From contig CM020618.1 in assembly GCA_009829735.1 (NCBI GenBank), positions 35,626,894 through 35,690,893 on the forward strand: 64,000 nucleotides of DNA, in the 5' to 3' direction. Shown here piece after piece: positions 33,813-42,880 of the stretch; within the stretch, counting starts at the first letter, position 1; every line of letters begins with the position of its first letter. Source of the DNA: Pyropia yezoensis. Its lineage: Eukaryota; Rhodophyta; Bangiophyceae; Bangiales; Bangiaceae. The notes under the pieces were generated by a model, which searched no databases, was not told the origin of the DNA, and was given only the letters and a program-made list of their open reading frames with translations. Both the position numbers and the translations under genes were made by a program.

Positions 33813-34454
33813 AGGAGGACATTGAGGCGGCCTCGGAGGTTGCTTCACACCTGTCCGTTCTCCGGCGCTACCGCCACCGTGTGCGCGCGACCCGTCGTGG
33901 GAAGCGGCCGCGGTACCGCGGATCTGCGGAGGGCCGGCAGAGCAAGCCGCGGGACTTTGCGTTGGGCATGTTTTGTATCGTACGTGACTGTTTTGGTGCG
34001 AATGGCGCCCCCCCTGTGTACTCGGAGGCCGATTTTGAGCGTCGCTTTCGCGTCCGTCGCGCTGTGTTTGTCCGGGTGTATCGAGCATTGAAGGACCGCC
34101 CGTGCCGGGCGCACAACGTCAACGCCACCGGCCAACTGGAGGCCCACCCGCTGCTGAAGCTTGTTGCCGCTTTTCCCGTACTGGGGTATGGGGAAGCCAC
34201 TAGCGGTCCCGAGGAGTACTGGCGCATTTCCTCGACCACGATCGAGATTTTTTGTGAAGAAGCTGGTTGTTTTTATTGGTGACGAGTTTGGAGGAGAGTA
34301 CCTGAGCCCCCCCAACAATGCCGAGCTGGACGTGCTGCTGAAGAGGAACGCGGAGAGGGGCATGCCGGGCTGCATTGGATGAATGGACTGTTCCCAGTGG
34401 GAGTGGAAGAACTGTCCGAAAGGGCAGGCTTGGCTGTACCAGTGCCACAGCGGC
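33813..34454 (+). pseudogene. PIF/Harbinger transposase, N-terminal half (inverted fragment)
   Basis: The + frame gives 'PPVYSEADFERRFRVRRAVF', 'LKLVAAFPVLGYG' and 'EEYWRISSTTIEIF', then after a frameshift near 34260 'GGEYLSPP', 'ERGMPGCIG', a TGA at 34380-34382, and 'MDCSQWEWKNCPKGQAWLY'. These are the standard N-terminal helix-turn-helix and first-Asp blocks of PIF/Harbinger transposases ('G.IDC.HWEWKNCP'). Homology ends near 34454, where RT-B gag sequence begins. The left end abuts the RT-B LTR at 33812/33813, so RT-B inserted in the 5' part of this gene. The catalytic remainder is the - strand piece at 31617-32320. Confidence 0.8.
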
Positions 34455-34469
34455 TGTTCCTTCAACGTG

Positions 34470-34651
34470 AGGTGCCGCCCAAGATCCAGGTAGCCAGCCC
34501 GGTCTACCAGAGGATCTTTGATTGTGAGACCTACGCCCTCCACAATAGGTCGGTGGCGTATGGTCCTGACCAGGCCCAAGCCATGGGCCGTGCCAAGAAG
34601 AATGCACTTCACTCTTTTGGGCACAAAGCGGAGTGGGATGGAACTCCCCCC
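34470..34651 (+). pseudogene. gag: RT-B gag, middle part
   Basis: The frame 'VYQRIFDCETYALHNRS', 'QAMGRAKKNALHSFGHKAE' aligns with RT-A gag 'TLNKVTYWGNYGLENQD', 'KMAKKMASLNRRMQPSFGGH'. It ends at the C run where RT-A begins and continues in frame at 50999 after RT-A and its target duplication. Confidence 0.75.
34647..34651 (+). repeat. RT-A target-site duplication, left copy (CCCCC)
   Basis: Five C directly before the TG of the 5' LTR, matched by five C at 50999-51003 after the 3' LTR. Five bases is the usual Ty3/gypsy size. The low complexity of the site weakens it, but gag reading resumes correctly across it. Confidence 0.7.
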
Positions 34652-35222
34652 TGTAGCATCCCTGGCCCCGACTTGGCGCCGACCCGGGACTACAACCAGA
34701 GGGCACCAGGTGCCAGAGCACGCCCGCCGTGTGGTGATGCTTGGCGGCCGTGGCCCGTGCCCGGCACTGGGATGCGGTGGACTACGCTATCCACACGTGA
34801 GAGAGGGATTGCTGATGGGTTTTTGCATACTTGTGAGGGACTTGATTTGAGAGAATTTGAGTGTGAGATTAGTGAGTGGGAATAGAATTAGTAGTGATAG
34901 TGGCCCCCGACCTGACGAGGTTAGACTCGGGTCGGGGCCACTCGGGGTTATGGGGGGGCTACCTGGCCAACGTGCCGAGGCTCCCCCAGATGCACGTTAA
35001 GAGGGACAGCGAGGCGCCCTTGGCCCGCGCCCTCAGGAACAAGACAACTGCGCGTTTGCTTTCCTCTTCCCCGTGTGCACTACCGTGCGTATCTGTTTGC
35101 TCTGCGAGCAGGCACGTGAGGCAACAGGCATACCATTCTCGTAGTTCCCCTTTCTGTGTTACCTGTCCCTTTCCCCCGAGGGATATTGACACGTGTCTGA
35201 GAGGATCGAGTTTTGTACCACA
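34652..35222 (+). repeat. RT-A 5' LTR
   Basis: Starts TGTAGCATCC and ends TACCACA. It matches 50428-50998 over its full 571 bp except four substitutions. It contains a strong hairpin at 34899-34942. Confidence 0.95.
34899..34942 (+). other. inverted repeat (hairpin) in the RT-A LTR
   Basis: The arm AGTGGCCCCCGACCTGA pairs with TCGGGTCGGGGCCACT across an 11-nt loop, with one bulged base and one G-U pair. It is unchanged in the 3' LTR at 50675-50718. It could shape the LTR transcript or its 3' end; this is inference. Confidence 0.75.
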
Positions 35223-35226
35223 TATT

Positions 35227-35243
35227 TGGTGGAGCAGCAGGGG
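35227..35243 (+). other. RT-A primer-binding site
   Basis: TGGTGGAGCAGCAGGGG starts four bases after the LTR. Its complement ends ...CTGCTCCACCA, and the following base order fits a tRNA T-loop and stem (A58, C61). The primer would be a tRNA whose acceptor begins GGAGCAG, not the initiator tRNA-Met (TGGTATCAG) used by many plant elements. Confidence 0.75.
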
Positions 35244-35434
35244 ATGATTGGAGTGTTTGAGAAGAGATATTTGGGAGCAGCGGTTGGGTTGTTCCTGTTC
35301 TGTCTTTTTCGGTGGTTTGGGAATTATTTGCACCCGTTCACGGGAATCCCATTCCTGGCTCTCCAACCCCTCTCTTGTGGTCTGGCGATCTTTGGACACG
35401 CAGGCAACTGGACTGTGGCTGTCAAGAGACCAAC

Positions 35435-37195
35435 ATGGCTACCCTCCCTGGCACGACGGTGCCCGAAGGGGTAGACCCCGCGTCCCTTGATGCATCCCTG
35501 GTCACCGCGGGGGACGGTGCCCAACCCGGCGTTCTCCCTACGGGTGAAGCAGACCTGGGTGTGACATCCGGTAGCGGACTGGAGTCCACAGGCGGCCAAG
35601 CACCACCTGCTCCCGTTCCTCCGGCTGTTCCTCCTGTGGGAGCCACCCCGGGGTCAACGGCGTTTGAGTCCGCTCGCAGCAGACGTCTCCCTCCTGTCGG
35701 TTCTACTCCTCAACCTCCAGGGATAGCCCCTGGTGTGTTTACTCCTGGACCCACACATGGCAGTTGGGTGTATACACCTCTTCCTGTGGGCACTAGCGAT
35801 GCCAGAGGCACCGTTGTGACTGGTTCTACGGGTCTCCCTGAGACCTCGACTCCTGGGACCGGCCAAGCTTTTCCTCCCCTTGCATCCTATGGGGCGGGGA
35901 GCTCCAAGACCGGTAACCGGAGCAGCCGAAGGCGTCGGCGTCATCGCCGTCGCTCTAGCACCAGCGAGACCAGTTCCTCCAGCTCTGAGGAGGGATATGA
36001 TTGGGATGCATCTCCCGGTCCCACCCGGCGCAGGCTAGTCGAGTTTGACTTCCCTGCCCACCAAGTGGGAGATGCCACCCTGAACAAGGTCACGTATTGG
36101 GGTAACTACGGGCTGGAGAACCAAGACCAAGGTTACACCCGGAAGATGGCCAAGAAGATGGCGTCCCTGAACCGGCGAATGCAGCCGAGCTTCGGGGGAC
36201 ATCCTAAGTTTTCCGGGAAGAGACCGGCGCTTATCTTTGCCTTCCTGCGCCGGTTTGTCAAGGGATGCAATGACAACGATGTGTCCGAGGGCAAGGCTCT
36301 CTACCTCCTGGTTAACTTCATGACCGGAGAAGCGGAACAGCGGCTTGCACAGGTTCTACCAGACTCTGCCGGACACATTGTCGGACGTACCGTCGCGAGT
36401 TATCCGGAGGCGGTCAACTGGCTCCTGTCCAACTACGCTGACGCGGACTCTCTGCGTAAAGCAGTCGGCAGGCTGAACCGGGCAACCATGGAAAGACAAG
36501 AGACTCCAGAGGCGTTCGCCCGTCGTGTCCGGGAGATGAGCGATGCTTGTGGCAACGTTTACCCTGAGGACAGGCTCAAGATGATCTTCTCGGAAGGGCT
36601 TCCTGAATATCTTCAAGTGGATGCGGAGAACTACAACCAGGAGCATCAAGAACATACCTTCCAGCAGTTGATGGCCTACACCCAGGGCAAGTACCGGCAA
36701 GCCAGGGCCCTCCAAGCTCCCATGGTATCAACTCCCAAGCCGTTGTCGCGAGTTCGACCCGGACCCGACAAGTATAAGGGAGGTGATAGCCCTGTACCGG
36801 TACTCGCAGTTGGCGAGGCCTCACCCATGGGGTCAGGGGACAAGTGGGGCGGCTTCGTTTCCAAGGAGCAACCATCCCTGGTCGCCCCCAAGCAAGTCAA
36901 GAACCAGCGGTTCCGGTCTTGTTGGCTGTGCCAGAAGGAGGATCACATGTCCTACCAGTGCCCGACCATTCCCAAGGACCTCCAGGAGAAACTCAAGCGT
37001 CAAGGACTGGTGTTTGCAAAGGCGGTCAACTGGGCTGACCGGCGAGTACCCTCCAAGATGGACCAGGCACAGGTACACGCAATCCGAGTGGCAACCTTAC
37101 AGAGCATCACGGAGGCTCTGGCAAGGGAAGCTCCTACGTACTTTGACCTGGAGACCGAAACCTCTAAGGACTCCTCGGACCCGGGAAACGAGTAG
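35435..37195 (+). CDS. gag: RT-A Gag polyprotein
   Basis: 586 residues from ATG 35435 to TAG 37193-37195. Residues 1-230 are Pro/Ser/Gly-rich and disordered. An Arg/Ser-rich stretch ('RRRRHRRRSSTSETSSSSSE') precedes the capsid-like region, which has 'PALIFAFLRRFVKGCNDND', 'AVNWLLSNYADADSLRKAV' and 'ETPEAFARRVREMSDAC'. The nucleocapsid zinc knuckle is CWLCQKEDHMSYQC (CX2CX4HX4C). The protein builds the particle and packages RNA. The last sense codons are CCG GGA AAC GAG before TAG, which creates a frameshift heptamer. Confidence 0.92.
   Translation: MATLPGTTVPEGVDPASLDASLVTAGDGAQPGVLPTGEADLGVTSGSGLESTGGQAPPAPVPPAVPPVGATPGSTAFESARSRRLPPVGSTPQPPGIAPGVFTPGPTHGSWVYTPLPVGTSDARGTVVTGSTGLPETSTPGTGQAFPPLASYGAGSSKTGNRSSRRRRRHRRRSSTSETSSSSSEEGYDWDASPGPTRRRLVEFDFPAHQVGDATLNKVTYWGNYGLENQDQGYTRKMAKKMASLNRRMQPSFGGHPKFSGKRPALIFAFLRRFVKGCNDNDVSEGKALYLLVNFMTGEAEQRLAQVLPDSAGHIVGRTVASYPEAVNWLLSNYADADSLRKAVGRLNRATMERQETPEAFARRVREMSDACGNVYPEDRLKMIFSEGLPEYLQVDAENYNQEHQEHTFQQLMAYTQGKYRQARALQAPMVSTPKPLSRVRPGPDKYKGGDSPVPVLAVGEASPMGSGDKWGGFVSKEQPSLVAPKQVKNQRFRSCWLCQKEDHMSYQCPTIPKDLQEKLKRQGLVFAKAVNWADRRVPSKMDQAQVHAIRVATLQSITEALAREAPTYFDLETETSKDSSDPGNE
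37183..37189 (+). promoter_or_regulatory. RT-A -1 ribosomal frameshift site GGGAAAC
   Basis: G GGA AAC is in register with gag codons and is a canonical X XXY YYZ heptamer. One codon (GAG) separates it from the gag stop. The -1 frame is open from 37168 and runs into the protease. No clear stem-loop follows within about 40 nt. Confidence 0.8.
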
Positions 37196-38334
37196 GGCAG
37201 GCGCTCTCCCCAAGTGTCTTCCCGAACCTCAAACGGCAGGGTACTTCTATTTGTTCCCCCCTTGCGTGCCGGGAGAATGCACGGCGGTTACCTGCTCAAC
37301 CGGTAGCCGCCTGGACACCCTGTTTGTTCAAGGGGACATTGCTCGTCCTGCGTAAAGAAAACCTCAAGATTAATGCTCGTATGCGTGTGGGGGATAGCCT
37401 CCCCCAAGCTCTTACGCCGGTGGTTGACACGGGAGCCGGACCAAGCGTCATCACTGAGAACCTGTTACCTCCGGGCTGGCGTCGACATGCCTGGAGAGCG
37501 CCTACCCGGACCCATATCGTCGACGCTTCGGGTCAAACCCTACGACCGCTTGGCCGTCTTCCTGTCGCCATCTATGTCAACAATGAAGCAATGCTTTTTC
37601 CCTTTCTAGTAGTCAAGACCCTATCAGTCCCCCTCATCCTAGGCTGGGACTTCCAGAAGCAGCATGTCAAGAGCATCCTACCCGGAGAAGGGAAGGTCCA
37701 GTTCAACCATGGGTTTGTGTCACCGGTATTGGAGCATCTGGACGCCAAGGTTCGTGTAGCCAAGAGCAAGAGGGAACGCATCCCACCCTCTACCTTGACT
37801 CTCTTCAAACCGGTGCTCCTACCTCCTCGCTCGGAGACCAAGGTTCAAGTAACGACCCGGATTGCAGGTCAATGCCTGATCTACGGACGTAAGGGATTTC
37901 TGGCGAAACACCGGTTATACTTGGCCCACGGACATCACAAGAAGGTAGAAAGGCACACCCCGTTCCCGGTGCTCATCGTCAACGTGAGCCGGAAGCCAAT
38001 AACCCTCGCCAAGGGCACCCGAGTTGGTACAGCAGAGCCTTACCGGGGATCCGCCCGTGCTATGAGCAAGGAAGACCTCCTGAACCTGCAACAAGAACTG
38101 GCATCCAACTTGACGGCCTTAGACGTACCTCCGAAACAAGAGCAGGCTGGTAGCGCTACTCCGAGACCCGAACAAGCACCACCCGGGATGCCGAAGGTCA
38201 AGCAAGAAAATGTCCCTCCCGACTTGAAGGAGGCACTGGAGAAGTTCTCTCCAGGAATATCGGCACCTGTGGTCGGGAGAGCTGGGCAAGATGGACGCCA
38301 CTCTACACCGGATTCAACTCAAGCCGGAAGCTAA
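37189..38334 (+). CDS. pro: RT-A aspartic protease region (-1 frame)
   Basis: Reached from gag by -1 shift at 37183-37189. It has the retropepsin active site 'VVDTGAGPSVI' and 'LILGWDFQKQH' later, as in Ty3/gypsy proteases, followed by a linker conserved in RT-B. It cleaves Gag and Pol. Its last 27 codons (from about 38252) have lost homology: the reverse transcriptase continues in the +1 frame from about 38228, so either a one-base indel or a second recoding event lies between. It ends TAA 38332-38334. The same frame break is present in the second contig. Confidence 0.85.
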   Translation, partial: RVGQALSPSVFPNLKRQGTSICSPLACRENARRLPAQPVAAWTPCLFKGTLLVLRKENLKINARMRVGDSLPQALTPVVDTGAGPSVITENLLPPGWRRHAWRAPTRTHIVDASGQTLRPLGRLPVAIYVNNEAMLFPFLVVKTLSVPLILGWDFQKQHVKSILPGEGKVQFNHGFVSPVLEHLDAKVRVAKSKRERIPPSTLTLFKPVLLPPRSETKVQVTTRIAGQCLIYGRKGFLAKHRLYLAHGHHKKVERHTPFPVLIVNVSRKPITLAKGTRVGTAEPYRGSARAMSKEDLLNLQQELASNLTALDVPPKQEQAGSATPRPEQAPPGMPKVKQENVPPDLKEALEKFSPGISAPVVGRAGQDGRHSTPDSTQAGS

Positions 38335-41284
38335 GCCAGTGCACATGCAACCATATCGGGCCGGACCTCATCGCCGGGATGAGATTGAGAAGCAGGTTAA
38401 CAAGATGCTCAAGATGGATGTTATCGAGCCGTCTGATGGCGAGTGGGCTTTCCCGGTGGTAGTCGTCCCGAAAACCGGCGGTCACTTCCGTTTCTGCGTT
38501 GACTACCGGCGCCTGAACGAGATGACAGTCAAGGACGTATACCCGATACCCCGGATGGATGATTGCCTCGACTTTCTTGGTGATGCCACCCTCTTCTCGA
38601 CGCTGGATTGTAATGCCGATTACTGGCAGATCCCTCTGGCTGACGAGGACAAGGACAAGACCACCTTCACGTGCCACCTGGGACTATTCCGGTGCAAGCG
38701 TCTTCCTTTTGGTCTCACCAATGCTCCGGCAACCTTCCAAAGAGCCATCGACATCATCCTGTCCGGGCTAAGGTGGAGAACATGTCTGGTCTACCTGGAC
38801 GACATTATCTTTTTCTCCAAGACCCCAGCGGAACACCTGGAGCACCTTCGGGAGGTCCTGGCCCTCCTGTCCAAGGCTGGAGTTACCCTCAAGGCCGAGA
38901 AGTGCCACCTGTTTGAGACTGAGGTGGAGTATCTGGGGCACGTGCTGAGTCCGGGGGAGCTCCGAGTCAATGAGAAGAACATCAAGGCCCTCCGGCATGC
39001 ACGGCAACCCAAAACCCAGACGGAACTCAAGAGCTTCCTGGGTATGTGCAAGGTCTATCGCCGGTTCGTACGGAACTATGCTCTGATTGCCCGGCCATTG
39101 ACCAAGCTTACGAGCAAGAAGCTTCCCGCACAACTCCCGGTGTTCGACGAGAAGCAGACCGCGGCCTTCGAAGAGCTCAAGAAGCGCCTGACCACCACTC
39201 CAGTACTGGCGTTACCCAAGCGGGAGGGCCAGCTTGTTCTGGAGACTGATGCCTGTGGCGTCCAGGTGGGGTGCTCACTACTCCAGCAGCAACCTGATGG
39301 GCACTTCCTCCCGATAGGCTACTACAGTCGCGTCTTGATTCCAGCCGAGAAGAACTATTCCACGACGGAGCGCGAGTGCTTGGCAGTCGTCTGGGCTTGC
39401 TTCCTGTTACGGCCATATCTTGAAAGACAAGAGTTCCTCATCCCGACGGATCACGCCAGTCTAAGGTGGCTGCTATGCATGGACAGCAGTCAAGAAAGGG
39501 TCGCCCGGTGGCGCCTACGCCTTTCGGAGTTCAAGTACAAGGTGTGCACCAGAGCAGGGAGGGAGCACCACTGCGCCGACGCCATGTCCCGGCTGGAGAC
39601 TCCTGCAGCCGATACCGGTCCTATCCCGGAGGAAATACCTTGCTTCATCCTCCCGAATGTCGGACGTGGCTGGCATGCTCCCCTGTATGAGACACCTGAA
39701 GCTGATCAACCGGTGACTATTCACCGGATGCTGGAGGCACAACTGACGGATCCTCAATGCTTGGAGCTTCGCCACCAAATGGACCTGAACCGGAACAGTC
39801 GTTTCTCCGAGTCTACGGACGGACTCCTAGTACGGGTGTCACCCTTCGATGGGGCCATTCAAGTCTACGTACCCCGGGGCCTACGAGCTGACATCCTACG
39901 CCTGGAGCACTCGTCTCCCCAGGCCGGACATCCTGGTATCAATCGGATGTATGCTTCCATGAGACGACACTATTACTGGGAAACCATGGCCAGTGACGTC
40001 CATAAGTACCTGGAGGCTTGTGTTTCTTGTGCAAGGAACCGGTTGTCCCAGAGGAAGAAGACTTCTCAGCTACGCCTATTCCCTGCGGCGGAGCCCTTTG
40101 CAAGCTTAAGCATGGACATCCTGGGGCCCCTACCTGAAACATCCAGTGGCAACATATACCTGCTCATCATTTGTGACCGGTTCTCCAAGTTCACTCGAGC
40201 AATCCCGCTGAGGACCATCACGGCTCTGGATGTCACGTCAGCCTTCTGCGAGTACAGGATAGCTGCCTACGGCCCCCCAGACTCCGTCTTAACCGACAAC
40301 GGTCCCCAGTTTGCATCCCTGTTCTTCCAAGGAGTCTGTGACCTGATGGGCATCAAGAACTTGTACACCACGACGTACCACCCGCAAACGAACGGCCAGG
40401 TGGAACGATTCAACCGGACCCTAGTGGACATGCTACGGCACTACGTGGAGGAGCACCAAGAAGACTGGGACGAGCTCCTGGCTGTCCTCACTCTAGCCTA
40501 CAACTCCCGAGTTCACCGGACAACGGGAGTCGCTCCACTCGACTTTGTCACCCCAAGGCGGCTGACCAACTTCTCCCTGGAAAGAGTACCAGATGGTCTC
40601 CAGCCTGCACTGAAGTCAGGTCCCAAGGCAAAGGATGAGTTCCTGGAACAACTGAAGCTCCTGCTCCCAAGAGTCAAGGAGTCAATCTCGAAGACCCAGG
40701 AGCGATACAAGCGGGGCTATGACAAGGGCGTTCGGGAAAAGAACAAGGAACTGGGTGGTGGCGACTGGGTTTTTGTGGACATCCATAGCAAGACCCGGGG
40801 GAAGCTGGACTCGAAGACGGATGGACCTTATGAGGTCCTGAATACGGACGGTTGGACCTTTCTTCTAGACGTGGATGGCTCCCCGTACCGCGTGAGCAGC
40901 GACCATGTCACCCGAGCTCCACCGCCAAGCCAACGGGACTTGACCCGGCGCAAGCGGGCCGCAGTACCCTGGCTATCCCAAGAAGAAGGTCGGGAATATG
41001 TCTACGTCAAGTTTGTGGACCATGCCTGGAGAGATGGACGCCTGTACCTGCGAGTACGCTGGTTCGGTTTTAACCCGGCAGATGATACCTGGGAAGCCCC
41101 AAACCGGCTACCCATCGCGGATGTCTGTGCCTACACGCGACGGAACGGGATAGAGGGCACTCCAGTGGCCAGAGCCGGCAAGATTCTGGAGTCGGACTCG
41201 GAGGAGGACCAAGAGGATGGGGCCAACCAAGACCCTCGGGACGAGCCGAGTTCATCCGCAACGGATGCGGAACAAGAGGATTGA
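38291..41284 (+). CDS. pol: RT-A reverse transcriptase, RNase H, integrase with chromodomain
   Basis: 997 residues from ATG 38291; homologous sequence ('EYRHLWSGELGK') starts about 40 nt earlier in this frame. RT: 'FCVDYRRLNEMTVKD', 'PFGLTNAPATFQRAID', YLDD at 168-171. RNase H: 'LETDACGVQVGCSLLQQ', 'KNYSTTERECLAVVW', 'DAMSRL'. Integrase: HHCC zinc region ending 'CVSCARN', catalytic D609, D669, E705 (35 residues between the second D and the E, as expected). A chromodomain follows at about residues 900-950 ('YLRVRWFGFNPADDTWEAPN'), which places it among chromoviruses and may guide insertion to marked chromatin. The C-terminus is acidic. No internal stop. Confidence 0.95.
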   Translation: MDATLHRIQLKPEAKPVHMQPYRAGPHRRDEIEKQVNKMLKMDVIEPSDGEWAFPVVVVPKTGGHFRFCVDYRRLNEMTVKDVYPIPRMDDCLDFLGDATLFSTLDCNADYWQIPLADEDKDKTTFTCHLGLFRCKRLPFGLTNAPATFQRAIDIILSGLRWRTCLVYLDDIIFFSKTPAEHLEHLREVLALLSKAGVTLKAEKCHLFETEVEYLGHVLSPGELRVNEKNIKALRHARQPKTQTELKSFLGMCKVYRRFVRNYALIARPLTKLTSKKLPAQLPVFDEKQTAAFEELKKRLTTTPVLALPKREGQLVLETDACGVQVGCSLLQQQPDGHFLPIGYYSRVLIPAEKNYSTTERECLAVVWACFLLRPYLERQEFLIPTDHASLRWLLCMDSSQERVARWRLRLSEFKYKVCTRAGREHHCADAMSRLETPAADTGPIPEEIPCFILPNVGRGWHAPLYETPEADQPVTIHRMLEAQLTDPQCLELRHQMDLNRNSRFSESTDGLLVRVSPFDGAIQVYVPRGLRADILRLEHSSPQAGHPGINRMYASMRRHYYWETMASDVHKYLEACVSCARNRLSQRKKTSQLRLFPAAEPFASLSMDILGPLPETSSGNIYLLIICDRFSKFTRAIPLRTITALDVTSAFCEYRIAAYGPPDSVLTDNGPQFASLFFQGVCDLMGIKNLYTTTYHPQTNGQVERFNRTLVDMLRHYVEEHQEDWDELLAVLTLAYNSRVHRTTGVAPLDFVTPRRLTNFSLERVPDGLQPALKSGPKAKDEFLEQLKLLLPRVKESISKTQERYKRGYDKGVREKNKELGGGDWVFVDIHSKTRGKLDSKTDGPYEVLNTDGWTFLLDVDGSPYRVSSDHVTRAPPPSQRDLTRRKRAAVPWLSQEEGREYVYVKFVDHAWRDGRLYLRVRWFGFNPADDTWEAPNRLPIADVCAYTRRNGIEGTPVARAGKILESDSEEDQEDGANQDPRDEPSSSATDAEQED

Positions 41285-41429
41285 GAAGAAGGGAACGGGT
41301 ATATCAAGGAGAACACGCAATACAAGCATGGAACAATCAAGGAAAACAAGCACCCGCTCGGGCAACCCTTCTCTCCGCCTCTTCCCTCCTCGCTTCTCCC
41401 AAGACCCTCACCCTCCTTGCCTCCAACTA

Positions 41430-42380
41430 CTACTCCCGGCGCGGACGCTGAGCCGCGGGAGTGTCCTCCAGCGCTGCCTCCGCGGCACGACGGGAACCGG
41501 AGGAAGACGGGATGTCGTAGTGCGGTGGACGCGGTGCATCCCGGTATGACACCATCGGAGTAGTACCGGTAGTTGCCGGGGGCTCCCGCTCATACAGATA
41601 TGCCCGTCGGCGCCCCTGGAAGCCAGTGAAGGTTTCTGACCACTGCTGGGCCAAGCCATGCCGCGTCAAGGTCGCCAGAAGTTCGCCAACCACCGGGCTG
41701 TTCGACATCTGGCCGCTGTCCGCGCAAGCAAACACCCGGTCAACCACGTTGTTCAAGACGCTGGCGTAAGTGCCCCGCACCATGGAAGACCCGACGCCCT
41801 CAACCTGCACCGGAAAACGACCCAGCTGGTCTTCAATCATACCGACGTCGTACTGGTCGCATGTCGGGCCACCTTGGTTCAGGTACCAGTCAGGCACCCG
41901 GAAGCGGGTAAGGCGCAGAGTCGGCGCCGGAATCTCGAACCGCCCCGAGGATGACACCACCGGACGGTCCACAACGGCCCCCGAAACCGGAGTACCCAAC
42001 TCCAGCGGAGGCACAGCGCCGCCGGCGTTGGAAGAAGGCGTCCGAGGCGGAGCGGCCGGAGTGGTAGGCGACCGCACGGTCACCCCCAGACTCGCCGCAG
42101 ACAGGCGCGGTGCCGGAGGAGCTTGAAGTACCGGCACAGCCGGAACAGGGCGTGAACGCGCCGGCGACGGTTCAGGCGAGGCCACCGGGGCGACAGGTGC
42201 AACAGGAGGAAGCGGAGCCGCCGCAGACGCCTGACCGACCGCCGCGGCCCATCCCGACTCCTGCACCGGCGGCCCAACTGGCAGAAGATCAAGGGCGGCC
42301 GGGGCAGGAAAGCTACCTAGCTGCGGCCACGCCGGAAGCGGCGTCGCCAGCTGCACCTTGGCCGGAGAAGACTGGTAGAC
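41430..42380 (-). CDS. RT-A antisense ORF, C-terminal part (left contig, cut by gap)
   Basis: 317 codons of the ORF described at 48126-50243, ending at the same TAG and running without a stop into the N gap. It is the same sequence read in the left contig, not an independent gene. Confidence 0.8.
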   Translation of the reverse strand, partial: VYQSSPAKVQLATPLPAWPQLGSFPAPAALDLLPVGPPVQESGWAAAVGQASAAAPLPPVAPVAPVASPEPSPARSRPVPAVPVLQAPPAPRLSAASLGVTVRSPTTPAAPPRTPSSNAGGAVPPLELGTPVSGAVVDRPVVSSSGRFEIPAPTLRLTRFRVPDWYLNQGGPTCDQYDVGMIEDQLGRFPVQVEGVGSSMVRGTYASVLNNVVDRVFACADSGQMSNSPVVGELLATLTRHGLAQQWSETFTGFQGRRRAYLYEREPPATTGTTPMVSYRDAPRPPHYDIPSSSGSRRAAEAALEDTPAAQRPRRE

Positions 42381-42880
42381 NNNNNNNNNNNNNNNNNNNN
42401 NNNNNNNNNNNNNNNNNNNNNNNNNNNNNNNNNNNNNNNNNNNNNNNNNNNNNNNNNNNNNNNNNNNNNNNNNNNNNNNNNNNNNNNNNNNNNNNNNNNN
42501 NNNNNNNNNNNNNNNNNNNNNNNNNNNNNNNNNNNNNNNNNNNNNNNNNNNNNNNNNNNNNNNNNNNNNNNNNNNNNNNNNNNNNNNNNNNNNNNNNNNN
42601 NNNNNNNNNNNNNNNNNNNNNNNNNNNNNNNNNNNNNNNNNNNNNNNNNNNNNNNNNNNNNNNNNNNNNNNNNNNNNNNNNNNNNNNNNNNNNNNNNNNN
42701 NNNNNNNNNNNNNNNNNNNNNNNNNNNNNNNNNNNNNNNNNNNNNNNNNNNNNNNNNNNNNNNNNNNNNNNNNNNNNNNNNNNNNNNNNNNNNNNNNNNN
42801 NNNNNNNNNNNNNNNNNNNNNNNNNNNNNNNNNNNNNNNNNNNNNNNNNNNNNNNNNNNNNNNNNNNNNNNNNNNNNNNN
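42381..42880. other. assembly gap, exactly 500 N
   Basis: The round size marks an arbitrary scaffold join. The flanks overlap: 36185-42380 and 42881-49076 are both 6,196 bp and nearly identical. Confidence 0.98.
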
